Source: Pseudomonas canadensis
Lineage (GTDB): Bacteria > Pseudomonadota > Gammaproteobacteria > Pseudomonadales > Pseudomonadaceae
Direction of reading: 5' to 3'
Assembly: GCF_000503215.1 (NCBI RefSeq)
Contig: NZ_AYTD01000011.1
Location: forward strand, 310,001 to 374,000
Length of the DNA stretch: 64,000 nt
Numbering within the stretch: position 1 is the first letter of the stretch; each line of letters opens with the position of its first letter. Positions 38,084 through 46,491 of the stretch are shown here, in pieces. Under the pieces are notes generated by a model. It searched no databases. It had not been told where the DNA came from and saw only the letters and a list, made by a program, of their open reading frames with translations. The position numbers were made by a program, and so were the translations under genes.

Positions 38084-38112
38084 TTGACATCCTGCGGCGT
38101 CGTGAGTAGATT
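38084..38112 (+). promoter_or_regulatory. Sigma-70 promoter of the mgtA transcript
   Basis: TTGACA (38084-38089) and TAGATT (38107-38112) have the ideal 17-bp spacing, predicting transcription from about 38119. This would give an mgtA leader of about 735 nt. Confidence 0.75.
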
Positions 38113-38160
38113 GCCCGTGCCCGCAACTGGGGCCTTTTTTAAACCTCACAAAAGAAGCCA

Positions 38161-38256
38161 ATGGACACAGTATCTAGTCGCTGTCCGAGCACCGCTTACG
38201 CGGGCATCGGGCGCCAAACCCAGAATATGACAGGACTCGCCACCCCGGTCCGGTAA
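38161..38256 (+). CDS. Possible leader ORF 1 in the mgtA 5' region (31 aa)
   Basis: ATG at 38161 to TAA at 38254-38256 encodes 31 residues (MDTVSSRCPSTAYAGIGRQT...). It begins about 40 nt after the predicted start of transcription. The ribosome site (AAGAAG, 3 nt from ATG) is weak, so translation is uncertain. It is worth noting because it is the first ORF of an unusually long leader. Confidence 0.35.
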   Translation: MDTVSSRCPSTAYAGIGRQTQNMTGLATPVR

Positions 38257-38324
38257 GCTGCGCTAGAGCTCGATGCTCCACCGTAACTGCCTCGCCGGTC
38301 GCTCGTCCGGTCCCGAGGTGTGTT

Positions 38325-38618
38325 ATGACCTTCCAAGCCCTTGTTTTGCCTGATGTACGCACACTAGCGGCCGCCCTGCGCGCCAAGCTGTGCCGTGAGC
38401 CCGTAGGTTTTTCGCCTACCCGCTCTGCTTTTGCTGCACCCTCCCCTCAAGTGCGCCCGGCCTACCCGCTGGCGCATTGGCGTATCTGCCCGGAAAGCGG
38501 CCAACTGGTGCAGCACTGGGATCACGCCGACCCTCAAGACCCACAGAGACCCAAGGTTTCCAGCCTGGCACAGGCCAGCTTGATGCTCGGTCTTTATGTG
38601 AGCGCTCGCGCCGCCTGA
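38325..38618 (+). CDS. Hypothetical protein (97 aa) in the mgtA leader region
   Basis: ATG at 38325 with a GAGG site 6-7 nt upstream gives a 97-residue protein. The N-terminal half has three Pro-containing stretches (SPTRSAFAAPSPQVRPAYP) and the middle PAYPLAHWRICPESGQLVQH looks protein-like. It has no signal peptide or membrane helix. It lies between the mgtA promoter region and mgtA, on the same strand. It could be a real small protein or a long regulatory uORF. I do not recognise the family. Confidence 0.6.
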   Translation: MTFQALVLPDVRTLAAALRAKLCREPVGFSPTRSAFAAPSPQVRPAYPLAHWRICPESGQLVQHWDHADPQDPQRPKVSSLAQASLMLGLYVSARAA

Positions 38619-38664
38619 CCCGGCTGGAAACAGCAACTTCCTGATCCATGTTCTGGAGTTCTTT

Positions 38665-38703
38665 ATGAACACGTCCAGTAGTAGCCCGCTGCGCGCTAGT
38701 TAA
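38665..38703 (+). CDS. Leader peptide ORF of mgtA (12 aa)
   Basis: ATG at 38665 with GGAG 6 nt upstream encodes MNTSSSSPLRAS and stops at TAA 38701-38703. Four consecutive Ser codons precede Pro-Leu-Arg. The second half of the ORF and its stop form the left arm and apex of a long hairpin (38684-38723). This geometry suggests a translation-sensing leader, as in mgtL-type control, though the peptide is unrelated to enteric MgtL. Confidence 0.55.
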   Translation: MNTSSSSPLRAS

Positions 38704-38723
38704 CTAACGCGCTGTTAGCGGGC
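38684..38723 (+). promoter_or_regulatory. Long hairpin in the mgtA leader
   Basis: GCCCGCT (38684-38690) pairs with AGCGGGC (38717-38723). Inside, GCGCG (38691-38695) pairs with CGCGC (38708-38712) and TAGTTAACTA forms the self-complementary top. It includes the stop codon of the 12-aa ORF. No T-run follows, so it is not an intrinsic terminator. Confidence 0.65.
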
Positions 38724-38853
38724 ACTGTAGAAGTTATGTGAACACCTTATTTAAACCGATCGCGAAGTTAGCGACTCGGCATGCTTTCGCTCGCCTGTAT
38801 TCAGGTAAGTACCGGGTATGTTTTGTCGAAAATTGGCGACAGGAGTACAGACA

Positions 38854-41568
38854 ATGAGCGCCGTAAAAAACCCGCCTCTGCACAAAAAGAATGGCACCGA
38901 CGCCGACACCAAACTGTCGATGCGTGCCGCCCGCGAAGCCCACAACGGCCTGTCGGCCACCCTGGCGAACGTACGTGCCACCCAGGACGGCTTGACCGAA
39001 CTGGACGCCTCCGCTCGCCTGCAACGTGAAGGCTACAACGAAGTTGCCCACGATAAGCCGCCTCACGCCATCGTCCAGTTCCTGCAGGCACTGAATAACC
39101 CCTTTATCTATGTGCTGCTGACCCTGGCCGGTATCAGTTTCTTCACGGACTGCTGGCTGCCGATGCAGGAAGGCGAAGACGCTGACCCAACCAAAGTCAT
39201 CATCATCATGACCATGGTGCTACTCAGCAGCCTGCTGCGCTTCTGGCAGGAACACCGCTCGGCCAAATCCGCCGAAGCGCTGAAAGCCATGGTACGCACT
39301 ACGGCCACCGTGTTGCGCCGTGAGCAGGTAGGTTCGCAACCGACCCTGCGCGAAGTGCCGATGCGCGAGCTGGTGGCCGGCGATATCGTGCAGCTGTCGG
39401 CCGGCGACATGATCCCGGCGGACATCCGCCTGATCGAATCCCGCGACCTGTTCATCAGCCAGGCGGTGCTCACCGGCGAAGCCTTGCCGGTGGAAAAGTA
39501 CGACACCCTGGGTAACGTCACGCAGAAATCCGCCGGGCCAGTGGTTGCCGACCAGGGCAACCTGCTGGACCTGCCGAACATCTGCTTCATGGGCACCAAC
39601 GTGGTCAGCGGCCGTGCAAAAGCCGTGGTGGTCGCCACCGGGCCGCGCACTTACTTTGGCTCCCTGGCCAAAGCGATTGTCGGTTCCCGAGTACAAACCG
39701 CGTTCGATCGCGGGGTGAACAGCGTCAGCTGGTTGCTGATCCGTTTCATGCTGGTGATGGTGCCGATCGTGTTCCTGCTCAACGGCTTCTCCAAGGGCGA
39801 CTGGGGCGATGCGTTCCTGTTTGCCCTGGCGGTGGCCGTCGGCCTCACCCCGGAAATGCTGCCGATGATCGTCAGCGCCAACCTGGCCAAGGGCGCCACC
39901 GCCATGGCCAAGCGCAAAGTGGTGGTCAAGCGCCTCAACGCGATCCAGAACTTCGGCTCGATGGACGTGCTGTGCACCGACAAGACCGGCACCCTGACCC
40001 AGGACAAGATCATCCTCGAACACCACGTCAACGCTTTCGGCCAGCGTGATGATGCCGTGCTGTCCCTGGCCTGGCTCAACAGCCATCACCAGAGCGGCAT
40101 GAAGAACCTGATGGACCAGGCGGTGGTGGAATTCTCGGAGCAGAACCCGAAGTTCAAGGTGCCGTTCGCCTACAGCAAGGTTGATGAATTGCCGTTCGAC
40201 TTCGTGCGCCGTCGCCTATCCATCGTGGTCAAGGATGCTGCCGATGACCAACTGCTGGTGTGCAAAGGTGCCGTGGAAGAGATGCTGAGCATTTCCACCC
40301 ATGTCATGGAAGCGGGCGCCGCCGTGCCGCTGGACGAGCGTCGCCGTGAAGAACTGCTGGCGATTGCCAACGACTACAACGAAGACGGGTTCCGTGTGCT
40401 GGTGGTCGCCACCCGCCACATTCCTAAATCGATGGCACGCCAACAGTACACCACTGCCGACGAGCGCAACCTGGTGATCCAGGGCTTCCTGACTTTCCTT
40501 GATCCACCGAAGGAAACCGCCGGCCCTGCGATTGCGGCCCTGCAACAGATCGGCGTGGCAATCAAGGTGTTGACCGGCGACAACGCCGTGGTCACCAGCA
40601 AGATCTGCCGCCAGGTCGGTCTCGATCCAGGCCAGCCGCTGCTGGGAGCTGAAATTGAAGCCATGGACGACGCCACGCTGCTGCGCCGCGTGGAAGAACG
40701 CACCGTGTTCGCCAAGCTGACACCGCTGCAGAAGTCCCGCGTGCTCAAGGCGCTGCAAGCCAACGGCCACACCGTGGGTTTCCTCGGTGATGGAATCAAC
40801 GATGCACCGGCACTGCGCGATGCCGACGTGGGTATCTCGGTCGATACAGCCACCGATATCGCCAAGGAATCGGCCGACATCATCCTGCTGGAGAAGAGCC
40901 TGATGGTGCTGGAAGAAGGCGTGCTCAAGGGCCGCGAAACCTTCGGCAACATCATGAAGTACCTGAACATGACGGCCAGCTCCAACTTCGGCAACGTGTT
41001 CTCGGTGCTGGTGGCCAGTGCGTTCATTCCGTTCCTGCCGATGCTGTCGATCCACCTGCTGTTGCAGAACCTGATGTACGACATCTCCCAGCTCGCCTTG
41101 CCGTGGGACAAGATGGACAAGGAGTACCTGGCCAAGCCGCGTAAGTGGGATGCGAAGAACATCGGCCGGTTCATGATCTGGATCGGGCCGACCTCGTCGA
41201 TCTTCGACATCACCACCTTTGCACTGATGTGGTACGTGTTCGCCGCCAACAGTGTGGAAATGCAGACCCTGTTCCAGTCCGGCTGGTTCATCGAGGGCCT
41301 GCTCTCGCAAACCCTGGTCGTGCACATGCTACGGACCCGCAAGATCCCGTTCTTCCAGAGCACCGCCGCCTGGCCGGTATTGATGATGACTTGTGTGGTG
41401 ATCGTGCTGGGGATCTACGTGCCGTTCTCGCCACTGGGCACCCTGGTAGGCCTGCAACCGCTGCCGCTGGCGTACTTCCCATGGCTGGTGGGCACCCTGC
41501 TCAGCTACTGCTGCGTGGCCCAACTGATGAAGACGATCTACATCCGCCGCTTCAAGCAGTGGTACTGA
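38854..41568 (+). CDS. mgtA: Magnesium-importing P-type ATPase
   Basis: This 904-residue P3B-type ATPase imports Mg2+ from the periplasm. The phosphorylated Asp376 lies in CTDKTGTLTQDK. The N-terminal cation-ATPase domain, TGEALPVEK, GDGINDAPALRDAD hinge motif and C-terminal TM helices are all present. The ATG at 38854 has an AGGAG site 8 nt upstream; a start at 38818 would add an unlikely extension. It lies downstream of a long leader with possible PhoP control. No mgtC or phoPQ is adjacent. Confidence 0.96.
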   Translation: MSAVKNPPLHKKNGTDADTKLSMRAAREAHNGLSATLANVRATQDGLTELDASARLQREGYNEVAHDKPPHAIVQFLQALNNPFIYVLLTLAGISFFTDCWLPMQEGEDADPTKVIIIMTMVLLSSLLRFWQEHRSAKSAEALKAMVRTTATVLRREQVGSQPTLREVPMRELVAGDIVQLSAGDMIPADIRLIESRDLFISQAVLTGEALPVEKYDTLGNVTQKSAGPVVADQGNLLDLPNICFMGTNVVSGRAKAVVVATGPRTYFGSLAKAIVGSRVQTAFDRGVNSVSWLLIRFMLVMVPIVFLLNGFSKGDWGDAFLFALAVAVGLTPEMLPMIVSANLAKGATAMAKRKVVVKRLNAIQNFGSMDVLCTDKTGTLTQDKIILEHHVNAFGQRDDAVLSLAWLNSHHQSGMKNLMDQAVVEFSEQNPKFKVPFAYSKVDELPFDFVRRRLSIVVKDAADDQLLVCKGAVEEMLSISTHVMEAGAAVPLDERRREELLAIANDYNEDGFRVLVVATRHIPKSMARQQYTTADERNLVIQGFLTFLDPPKETAGPAIAALQQIGVAIKVLTGDNAVVTSKICRQVGLDPGQPLLGAEIEAMDDATLLRRVEERTVFAKLTPLQKSRVLKALQANGHTVGFLGDGINDAPALRDADVGISVDTATDIAKESADIILLEKSLMVLEEGVLKGRETFGNIMKYLNMTASSNFGNVFSVLVASAFIPFLPMLSIHLLLQNLMYDISQLALPWDKMDKEYLAKPRKWDAKNIGRFMIWIGPTSSIFDITTFALMWYVFAANSVEMQTLFQSGWFIEGLLSQTLVVHMLRTRKIPFFQSTAAWPVLMMTCVVIVLGIYVPFSPLGTLVGLQPLPLAYFPWLVGTLLSYCCVAQLMKTIYIRRFKQWY

Positions 41569-41633
41569 TCCCCCCCGCCGTTTAAACGGTGGCGGTCGCC
41601 CGGCCGCCACCGTGCAACACAAGGAATCACCTT

Positions 41634-41981
41634 ATGCGCGTCTTGATCTGTGCAGGTCGTCATTACGCCGACACCAAAATGTCCCGCCAAGTGCTGGACG
41701 CTTACCACCGCCTGCGCCCGGTGCAGGTATTGATCCACGGCGGCAACCAATTCCTCGGCAGCGACGTCGAGGACTGGGCACGGGAACTGAGCATCGACGT
41801 GGTGCGCTACCCGCCCAACTGGCAACGCCACGGCAAGCAGGCGGAACGCCAGCGCAACCATTTCATGCTGACCGACAGCCGCCCGGACGTGGTCATCGCC
41901 CTACCCGGTGGTGACGACACTTGCGAGCTGGTCTGCCAGGCCAAAGCCAGCGGCATTTCGGTGCTGACCGTAGAAAGCTGA
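41634..41981 (+). CDS. DUF2493/SLOG-family protein (115 aa)
   Basis: This 115-residue Rossmann-like protein begins MRVLICAGRHYADTK, with a GGN motif (IHGGNQFLGSDVEDWARE) and a PGGDDT loop near the C-terminus, as in the DUF2493 group of SLOG/YspA nucleotide- or ligand-binding domains. Its role is unknown; relatives are linked to nucleotide-derived signals in conflict systems. It lies 65 bp after mgtA with an AAGGAA site. Confidence 0.82.
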   Translation: MRVLICAGRHYADTKMSRQVLDAYHRLRPVQVLIHGGNQFLGSDVEDWARELSIDVVRYPPNWQRHGKQAERQRNHFMLTDSRPDVVIALPGGDDTCELVCQAKASGISVLTVES

Positions 41982-41999
41982 ATTCATGCGAGGTGCATC

Positions 42000-42821
42000 A
42001 TGCACAAAAAACACACGCAACCCCGCCAGGACGGGTTCGCCAAATACCGTGCGCGTCACTACCGAGGTGCGCGTCATACTCTGTTGCTGCTACCACCGGC
42101 CAAGCGTCGCGCGTTGCAGCGCAACCTGATCTTTATCGGACTTACCCTGGGCATTCTGTTGGCGATTGCCTTGCTGTCCAAGGCCAATGCGGCCGGTGGT
42201 TCTTACGTGGTCGATGACGGCGCGATCAATGCGCCGGGCGAATGCAATGTCGACGCCTGGCACACCGCCAACCGCCACGATGGCAGCACTCACACTGAAA
42301 CGCTGTCGCCTGCCTGCACCTTTGCGGCGCTGCCTTCGGTGCAATGGGGCGCAGCCCTGTCCCGCGCTACCAGCGCAGACAAGGGCGAAACCCAAGTGAA
42401 CCCACAGCTCAAGGCGCACGTATGGTCGCGGGAAGATCTGGGGCTGGAAATGGCCGTGTCAGCCGGTGCGCATTTTGCACACGACCGCCGACATGGCTTT
42501 GATGGCGCCGACTTCAATATCCCGTTGACATGGCAGCCACTGGAGCCACTGCGGTTGAACCTGAATGCCGGTTGGTCCCACGCCTACAACGACGGCGACC
42601 AAAAACACCGCCTGACCTGGGGCACTGGCCTTGAGTACCAGGTGGCGCATTCATTGACGCTGATCGCCGAGCGTTACGGCCAGGATGGCGGTGACCAGGC
42701 ATGGCAGGCCGGGCCCAGGTTTCACGTCGGCGAATTTGTCGACGTGGACCTGGTGGTCGGGCGCAGCCTGATCGGTGAGCGCGCGCAATGGCTCACCACC
42801 GGGGCCACATTACGGTTCTAG
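42000..42821 (+). CDS. Putative outer-membrane beta-barrel-like protein with a long basic N-terminus
   Basis: In this 273-residue protein, residues 1-40 are strongly basic, residues 42-64 form a hydrophobic helix ending near ANAAGG (a possible signal-peptidase site), and the rest alternates polar and hydrophobic residues in beta-strand patterns with a terminal aromatic (TLRF), typical of outer-membrane barrels. The extended n-region resembles the extended signal peptides of autotransporters. Function not recognised. The stop overlaps the end of the convergent TerB-like gene by 4 bp. Confidence 0.7.
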   Translation: MHKKHTQPRQDGFAKYRARHYRGARHTLLLLPPAKRRALQRNLIFIGLTLGILLAIALLSKANAAGGSYVVDDGAINAPGECNVDAWHTANRHDGSTHTETLSPACTFAALPSVQWGAALSRATSADKGETQVNPQLKAHVWSREDLGLEMAVSAGAHFAHDRRHGFDGADFNIPLTWQPLEPLRLNLNAGWSHAYNDGDQKHRLTWGTGLEYQVAHSLTLIAERYGQDGGDQAWQAGPRFHVGEFVDVDLVVGRSLIGERAQWLTTGATLRF

Positions 42822-43507
42822 GCCTTGGCTTGTTGTTCCAGGTGCAGTTGCAATTGCGCGTCGATTTGCAACTGCCCCGCCAGGTCATCCAGGTAGTTGC
42901 GCTCGGCGTCCTGCTGATCGTCCACCAACATCACACTGGCCAGGTAGATCTCTGACGCCAACGCCGGGTCATGAGCGTATTCAGCAAAGTCCGCTGCATC
43001 CAACGGCTTGGCGACTTCGGCGTCCAGCCATTGCTGCAATTGGATGTCATCGGTATGGCGACCTATCTCGGCGGAGATCATCTGCTGCTCCTGCTCATCG
43101 ATCTTGCCATCGGCCTTGGCCGCTGCAATCAGCGCACGTAACACCCCATGGCTATGCGCTTCAGCCTGTGCACCTTCGAGTTGGTCAACCGTTTGGATCG
43201 CTTGCTGCGGCGCGCTGGCTTGCTGGCGTTGCCAGCTTTGATACGCCTGAAATGCCGCCATCCCCAACGACGCCAGTGCGGCGTAGTTCATCCCACCGGA
43301 ACGCCCTTGCGTCGGACGTGTCGCAGACGCACCGCCTAACATACCGCCCAAGCCTCCCAACAACCCACCCAGGCCGCCACCGGCCGAAGCATTACCGGTG
43401 CTGGTGCCTTTCAATAACCCACCGAGGAGCCCACCCAGTCCGCCGGATGACGCACTGCCGCCTTGCCCGGCGCGCAAGAGTTGTTCAAGTAAATCACTGG
43501 TGTTCAT
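42818..43507 (-). CDS. TerB-like/DUF533 protein with a glycine-rich N-terminus
   Basis: In this 229-residue protein, residues 1-72 are low-complexity Gly/Leu/Ala repeats (GGLGGLLGG motifs repeated) and residues about 110-225 form a TerB/DUF533 helical domain (LRALIAAAKADGKIDEQEQQ...) resembling YebE. The Gly-rich half may be flexible or membrane-associated. The start at 43507 avoids an unlikely upstream extension. Cellular role unknown; related proteins are stress-linked inner-membrane proteins. Confidence 0.85.
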   Translation of the reverse strand: MNTSDLLEQLLRAGQGGSASSGGLGGLLGGLLKGTSTGNASAGGGLGGLLGGLGGMLGGASATRPTQGRSGGMNYAALASLGMAAFQAYQSWQRQQASAPQQAIQTVDQLEGAQAEAHSHGVLRALIAAAKADGKIDEQEQQMISAEIGRHTDDIQLQQWLDAEVAKPLDAADFAEYAHDPALASEIYLASVMLVDDQQDAERNYLDDLAGQLQIDAQLQLHLEQQAKA

Positions 43508-43632
43508 GGTGTCACCCTCCGAGGGCGCAGCGTTGGCGTCTATCAACCATAGCCCGGCCTTGCCGGAACACCATGACCGCCGGGCGGTCACGGCCTATCA
43601 TGACGCTATCGCGACTTCCAGAGAAAACCCAA

Positions 43633-44160
43633 GTGAACCGGACTGAGCACATCGCACTGATGGCAAATTACAACCAGTGGATGAACCGCAAGCTCTATGA
43701 CGCGGCCCTGACACTGACGGCCGCGGAGTTGGCGAGGGATCGACGGGCGTTTTTCGGCTCGATCCTCGGTACGCTTAACCACTTGGCGCTGGGCGATACC
43801 GTCTGGCTCAAGCGTTTTGCGCAGCATCCAGCAGGCTACGCAGCATTGGCTCCGCTGAATGCAGTTTCTGCCCCTGCCGATCTCAAACAATTGGCCTTCG
43901 CGGATATACGCGAGCTGGCAGCCCATCGCAGCTGGCTGGATCAACTCATTGTCGATTGGAGCCACACCGTGCAGGAGATCGACCTGGACCATCGCCTGCA
44001 TTACAGCAACATGCGCGGCGTGAGCGCCGATAAAAACTTCTTCAGCCTGTTGGTGCACTTCTTCAATCACCAGACCCACCACCGTGGCCAGGCCACAACC
44101 TTGCTGACCCAGGCGGGGTTGGATGTGGGCACTACTGACTTGCTGGCGTTGATCGACTGA
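43633..44160 (+). CDS. DinB-family protein
   Basis: This 175-residue four-helix DinB/YfiT-like protein has metal-binding His residues in LNHLALGDTVW and HFFNHQTHHRGQ, the usual three-His pattern. DinB-type proteins are thiol- or metal-dependent enzymes of largely unknown substrate. A GTG start at 43633 yields the canonical MNRTEHIALMANYNQWMN; ATG 43660 is an alternative. It overlaps the 3' end of the convergent GFA gene by 29 bp. Confidence 0.88.
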   Translation: MNRTEHIALMANYNQWMNRKLYDAALTLTAAELARDRRAFFGSILGTLNHLALGDTVWLKRFAQHPAGYAALAPLNAVSAPADLKQLAFADIRELAAHRSWLDQLIVDWSHTVQEIDLDHRLHYSNMRGVSADKNFFSLLVHFFNHQTHHRGQATTLLTQAGLDVGTTDLLALID

Positions 44161-44605
44161 ACTCGGCGTAGGCCTGCATCAAGCGCGGAAATTCCTGAGG
44201 CTCGGGCAACTGAGCAAAGCTTTCCACCGCTGGGGTGGAGGCCCACGGCAGCTTCTCGCGGGTCCAGGTCTCCATGAACGGCACGTAACCGCTGGCGTTA
44301 TCCAGTAAGGCGGCGCGCACGTTGACGAACTCATCGATGCCATGGGGTCGCGTGAACAGCCAGCTCATGCAATGGGGACAGAAATAATGGCGATCCACGG
44401 CCTGCATACCGCCGATCACCGGGCAACCCTGGGTCACCGTGAAGCCGCTGGCGGGAATCAGCGCGCTCAATGAGAACGCGCTGGAAGACATCTTCTGGCA
44501 GCCGGTGCAATGGCAGGCCATAGTGATCACCGGGGCGGCACTCACGCTGAAGCGCACACGCTCACAACGGCAACTGCCCTCGATTGGCAGGGAGTCGACG
44601 CTCAT
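44132..44605 (-). CDS. GFA (glutathione-dependent formaldehyde-activating)-family protein
   Basis: This 157-residue zinc protein of the GFA/CENP-V fold has zinc-site cysteines GSCRCERV near the N-terminus, CHCTGCQ in the middle, and FCPHCMSW, as in GFA and related proteins. The name reflects a formaldehyde-glutathione activity claimed for one member, so the substrate here is unknown. ATG 44605 has better ribosome-site spacing than ATG 44608. Confidence 0.88.
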   Translation of the reverse strand: MSVDSLPIEGSCRCERVRFSVSAAPVITMACHCTGCQKMSSSAFSLSALIPASGFTVTQGCPVIGGMQAVDRHYFCPHCMSWLFTRPHGIDEFVNVRAALLDNASGYVPFMETWTREKLPWASTPAVESFAQLPEPQEFPRLMQAYAEFSRSTPASQ

Positions 44606-44802
44606 CATTGCTTCCTTATTCTTGATGGGTAGCGTGGCAGGTTAGCCTCAGGTCCCAGGCTTGAACAGGTCTATAGCCAAAACCGAACGCTGTCTGGTTG
44701 TTGGGGTCGTAACCCTAGGTGTCGAGGTTTTTCAAAACCCCGCCCTCCCCGCGCGCATCGTGGGTCTACCGATGTGCGTACCCCCAAGAAGGAGACGCTT
44801 AC

Positions 44803-45084
44803 ATGGTCATTCACTTCAAGGTTGCAGGTCACTTGGCCTGTGGCCACCACGGCACCAACCTCCCTTCCAGCACCGAGCTGAACCGGGTCAAATGCCGTAC
44901 CTGCCGCAATACCGATGCCTATAAAGAAGCGCGTCGGACCCAGCGCAACGCCGCTCGCCGTGCCAATCGAAAAGCCAAGACTCAGACCCACGTTGACTGG
45001 CGCAGCGCGTGGACGCAGCGCCTTACCGACCTGCCAGGTTTGCAGCGTTTGCCACGCGGGTTCAGTGGTCAGCCGTTCGTGTAA
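44803..45084 (+). CDS. Hypothetical protein with possible zinc site (93 aa)
   Basis: This 93-residue very basic protein has an AAGGAG site 9 nt before ATG 44803. Cys13-Gly-His-His followed by CRTC (Cys31, Cys34) could bind zinc. The centre is an Arg/Lys/Ala helix (RRTQRNAARRANRKAKTQ), suggesting nucleic-acid binding. Its 3' end overlaps the convergent DsbA-like gene by 23 bp. Family unknown. Confidence 0.7.
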   Translation: MVIHFKVAGHLACGHHGTNLPSSTELNRVKCRTCRNTDAYKEARRTQRNAARRANRKAKTQTHVDWRSAWTQRLTDLPGLQRLPRGFSGQPFV

Positions 45085-45733
45085 TCACGGCGTCACCTGC
45101 TATTTGCCTGATGGCTTGTTCGTATTCCTCGACGGATTGTGAGCCAGCCACCAGGTGACGCCCATTCAGTACCATGGCCGGGACAGAACTGACGCCGCGC
45201 CTGAAATAAAAGTCTTCAAGCTCACGGACTTCAACGGCGAACTCCCCGCTGTCCAGCACCCCTTGGGCGCGTACGGTCGAGAGCCCCGCCTCACCGGCAA
45301 GACGCACCAAGGTGTCGCGGCTGCTGATGTTCTCCCCATCACTGAAATGCGCCTTGAACAGAAGGTGCTTCAGCGCCACTTGGCGACCGTCAACTAACGC
45401 CCAGAGCAACAGCCGATGGGCGTCGAAAGAGTTGTAGAAATGAGTACGCTTCGCCAAGTCGAACGTGAAGCCCAAGGCGTTGCCACGGGCGATCACTACG
45501 TCATTGCGCGCGGCAACTTCGGCTCTCGTGCGGCCATATTTACGCATCATGTGTTCAACGGCGTTTTCTCCCTCGGGCGGCATATCCGGGTTCAGCTCAA
45601 AGGGTTTGAAGGTCAGTTCCACCGCAACTTCGCCCGCAAGATTCTCGATAGCCTGTTGCAGCGCTACAGCGCCGAGTGCACACCAAGGGCACATGACATC
45701 CGACACGAAGTCGATACTGACAGGACGCGTCAC
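45062..45733 (-). CDS. DsbA-family oxidoreductase (FrnE-like)
   Basis: This 223-residue thioredoxin-fold protein has active site Cys15-Pro-Trp-Cys18 (VMCPWCALG) and a cis-Pro in SSVPAMVLN. It lacks a signal peptide, so it is cytosolic, like FrnE and the polyketide-isomerase-like group. Typical relatives are DSBA-like thioredoxin-domain proteins linked to oxidative stress. It is transcribed on the minus strand from about 45733. Confidence 0.9.
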   Translation of the reverse strand: MTRPVSIDFVSDVMCPWCALGAVALQQAIENLAGEVAVELTFKPFELNPDMPPEGENAVEHMMRKYGRTRAEVAARNDVVIARGNALGFTFDLAKRTHFYNSFDAHRLLLWALVDGRQVALKHLLFKAHFSDGENISSRDTLVRLAGEAGLSTVRAQGVLDSGEFAVEVRELEDFYFRRGVSSVPAMVLNGRHLVAGSQSVEEYEQAIRQIAGDAVITRTADH

Positions 45734-45914
45734 GATGTGGACTCCACCAGGTTATTGCGCGATTCAGTTGTATTTACACAGGGCATCAGACGTTCTCCAG
45801 TTCACACCCTGCCGAAATGACGGGGCGGCGAATGGGATGAACTCTAGGAGGTTGTGTTGGGTGAATAAATGCAGGGCCGGGCACATCATTTGTACTTCGA
45901 AGTAATCAATCGAC

Positions 45915-46274
45915 CTATCTCTCAAAGGTCACTGTGCGATTCGTGAGGATGGCCTCTAAACTGGCGGGCTCTACACTCACATCCGTTTTCCGTCTGATCT
46001 CTTCCAACCCCAGCTCTATCCGATAGTTGCAAAGATGATCAAAAAGCCTGTCGTGAGTTTCCGAGATCGCCTCCCCTTTATTTTTCGCGAACAGAATATG
46101 AAGTACCGCCATCATGGGGAGTGAAAGGCACTCATCCAAATCATTCTCGAAAAAATCCTCCAACTGCGCGGATAAAACCTCAAGCCACTGGTCGCTCAAG
46201 TTACAAGGCAGCGTCGACTCCGGCCCGTTTTGCATGACCTCGGTAGAGAACAATTTAAGCAAATCTTCAGACAT
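45915..46274 (-). CDS. Hypothetical acidic protein (119 aa)
   Basis: This 119-residue, strongly acidic, predicted all-helical protein (MSEDLLKLFSTEVMQNGPES...) has a GAGGG site 7 nt before ATG 46274. Its base composition is visibly more AT-rich than its neighbours. It lies between the DsbA-like gene and tRNA-Leu. Small, acidic, orphan genes of this kind can be immunity proteins, but no toxin partner is visible, so I make no functional call. Confidence 0.65.
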   Translation of the reverse strand: MSEDLLKLFSTEVMQNGPESTLPCNLSDQWLEVLSAQLEDFFENDLDECLSLPMMAVLHILFAKNKGEAISETHDRLFDHLCNYRIELGLEEIRRKTDVSVEPASLEAILTNRTVTFER

Positions 46275-46491
46275 GAGCAGACCCTCAATAAAGGTGCCCA
46301 AGTTAATACCGCGACAGCGGCCCTGTGGAAGCACTGTCAGCGTCAGAAACGTCCTGATTTCTTGAGTGTTACTTCGTACGCGCTTTGACTGAATCTTGAA
46401 ATCACAGCTAAGTATCTGTTCAAAAAGACTCGTCAGCGTTTTGGTGGGCTCAGCGAGGGGCAGGAGTACATCCGGCTAAAAACCTGGGCAC

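Noticed and set aside
38119..38853. M-box or yybP-ykoY riboswitch before mgtA
   Set aside because: I could not match conserved core sequences of either class; the region is reported as an unclassified leader.
42775..44160. A 461-codon frame covering the DinB gene
   Set aside because: Only the last 175 codons match a DinB protein; the earlier part is antisense to the TerB-like gene, so the start was set at GTG 43633.
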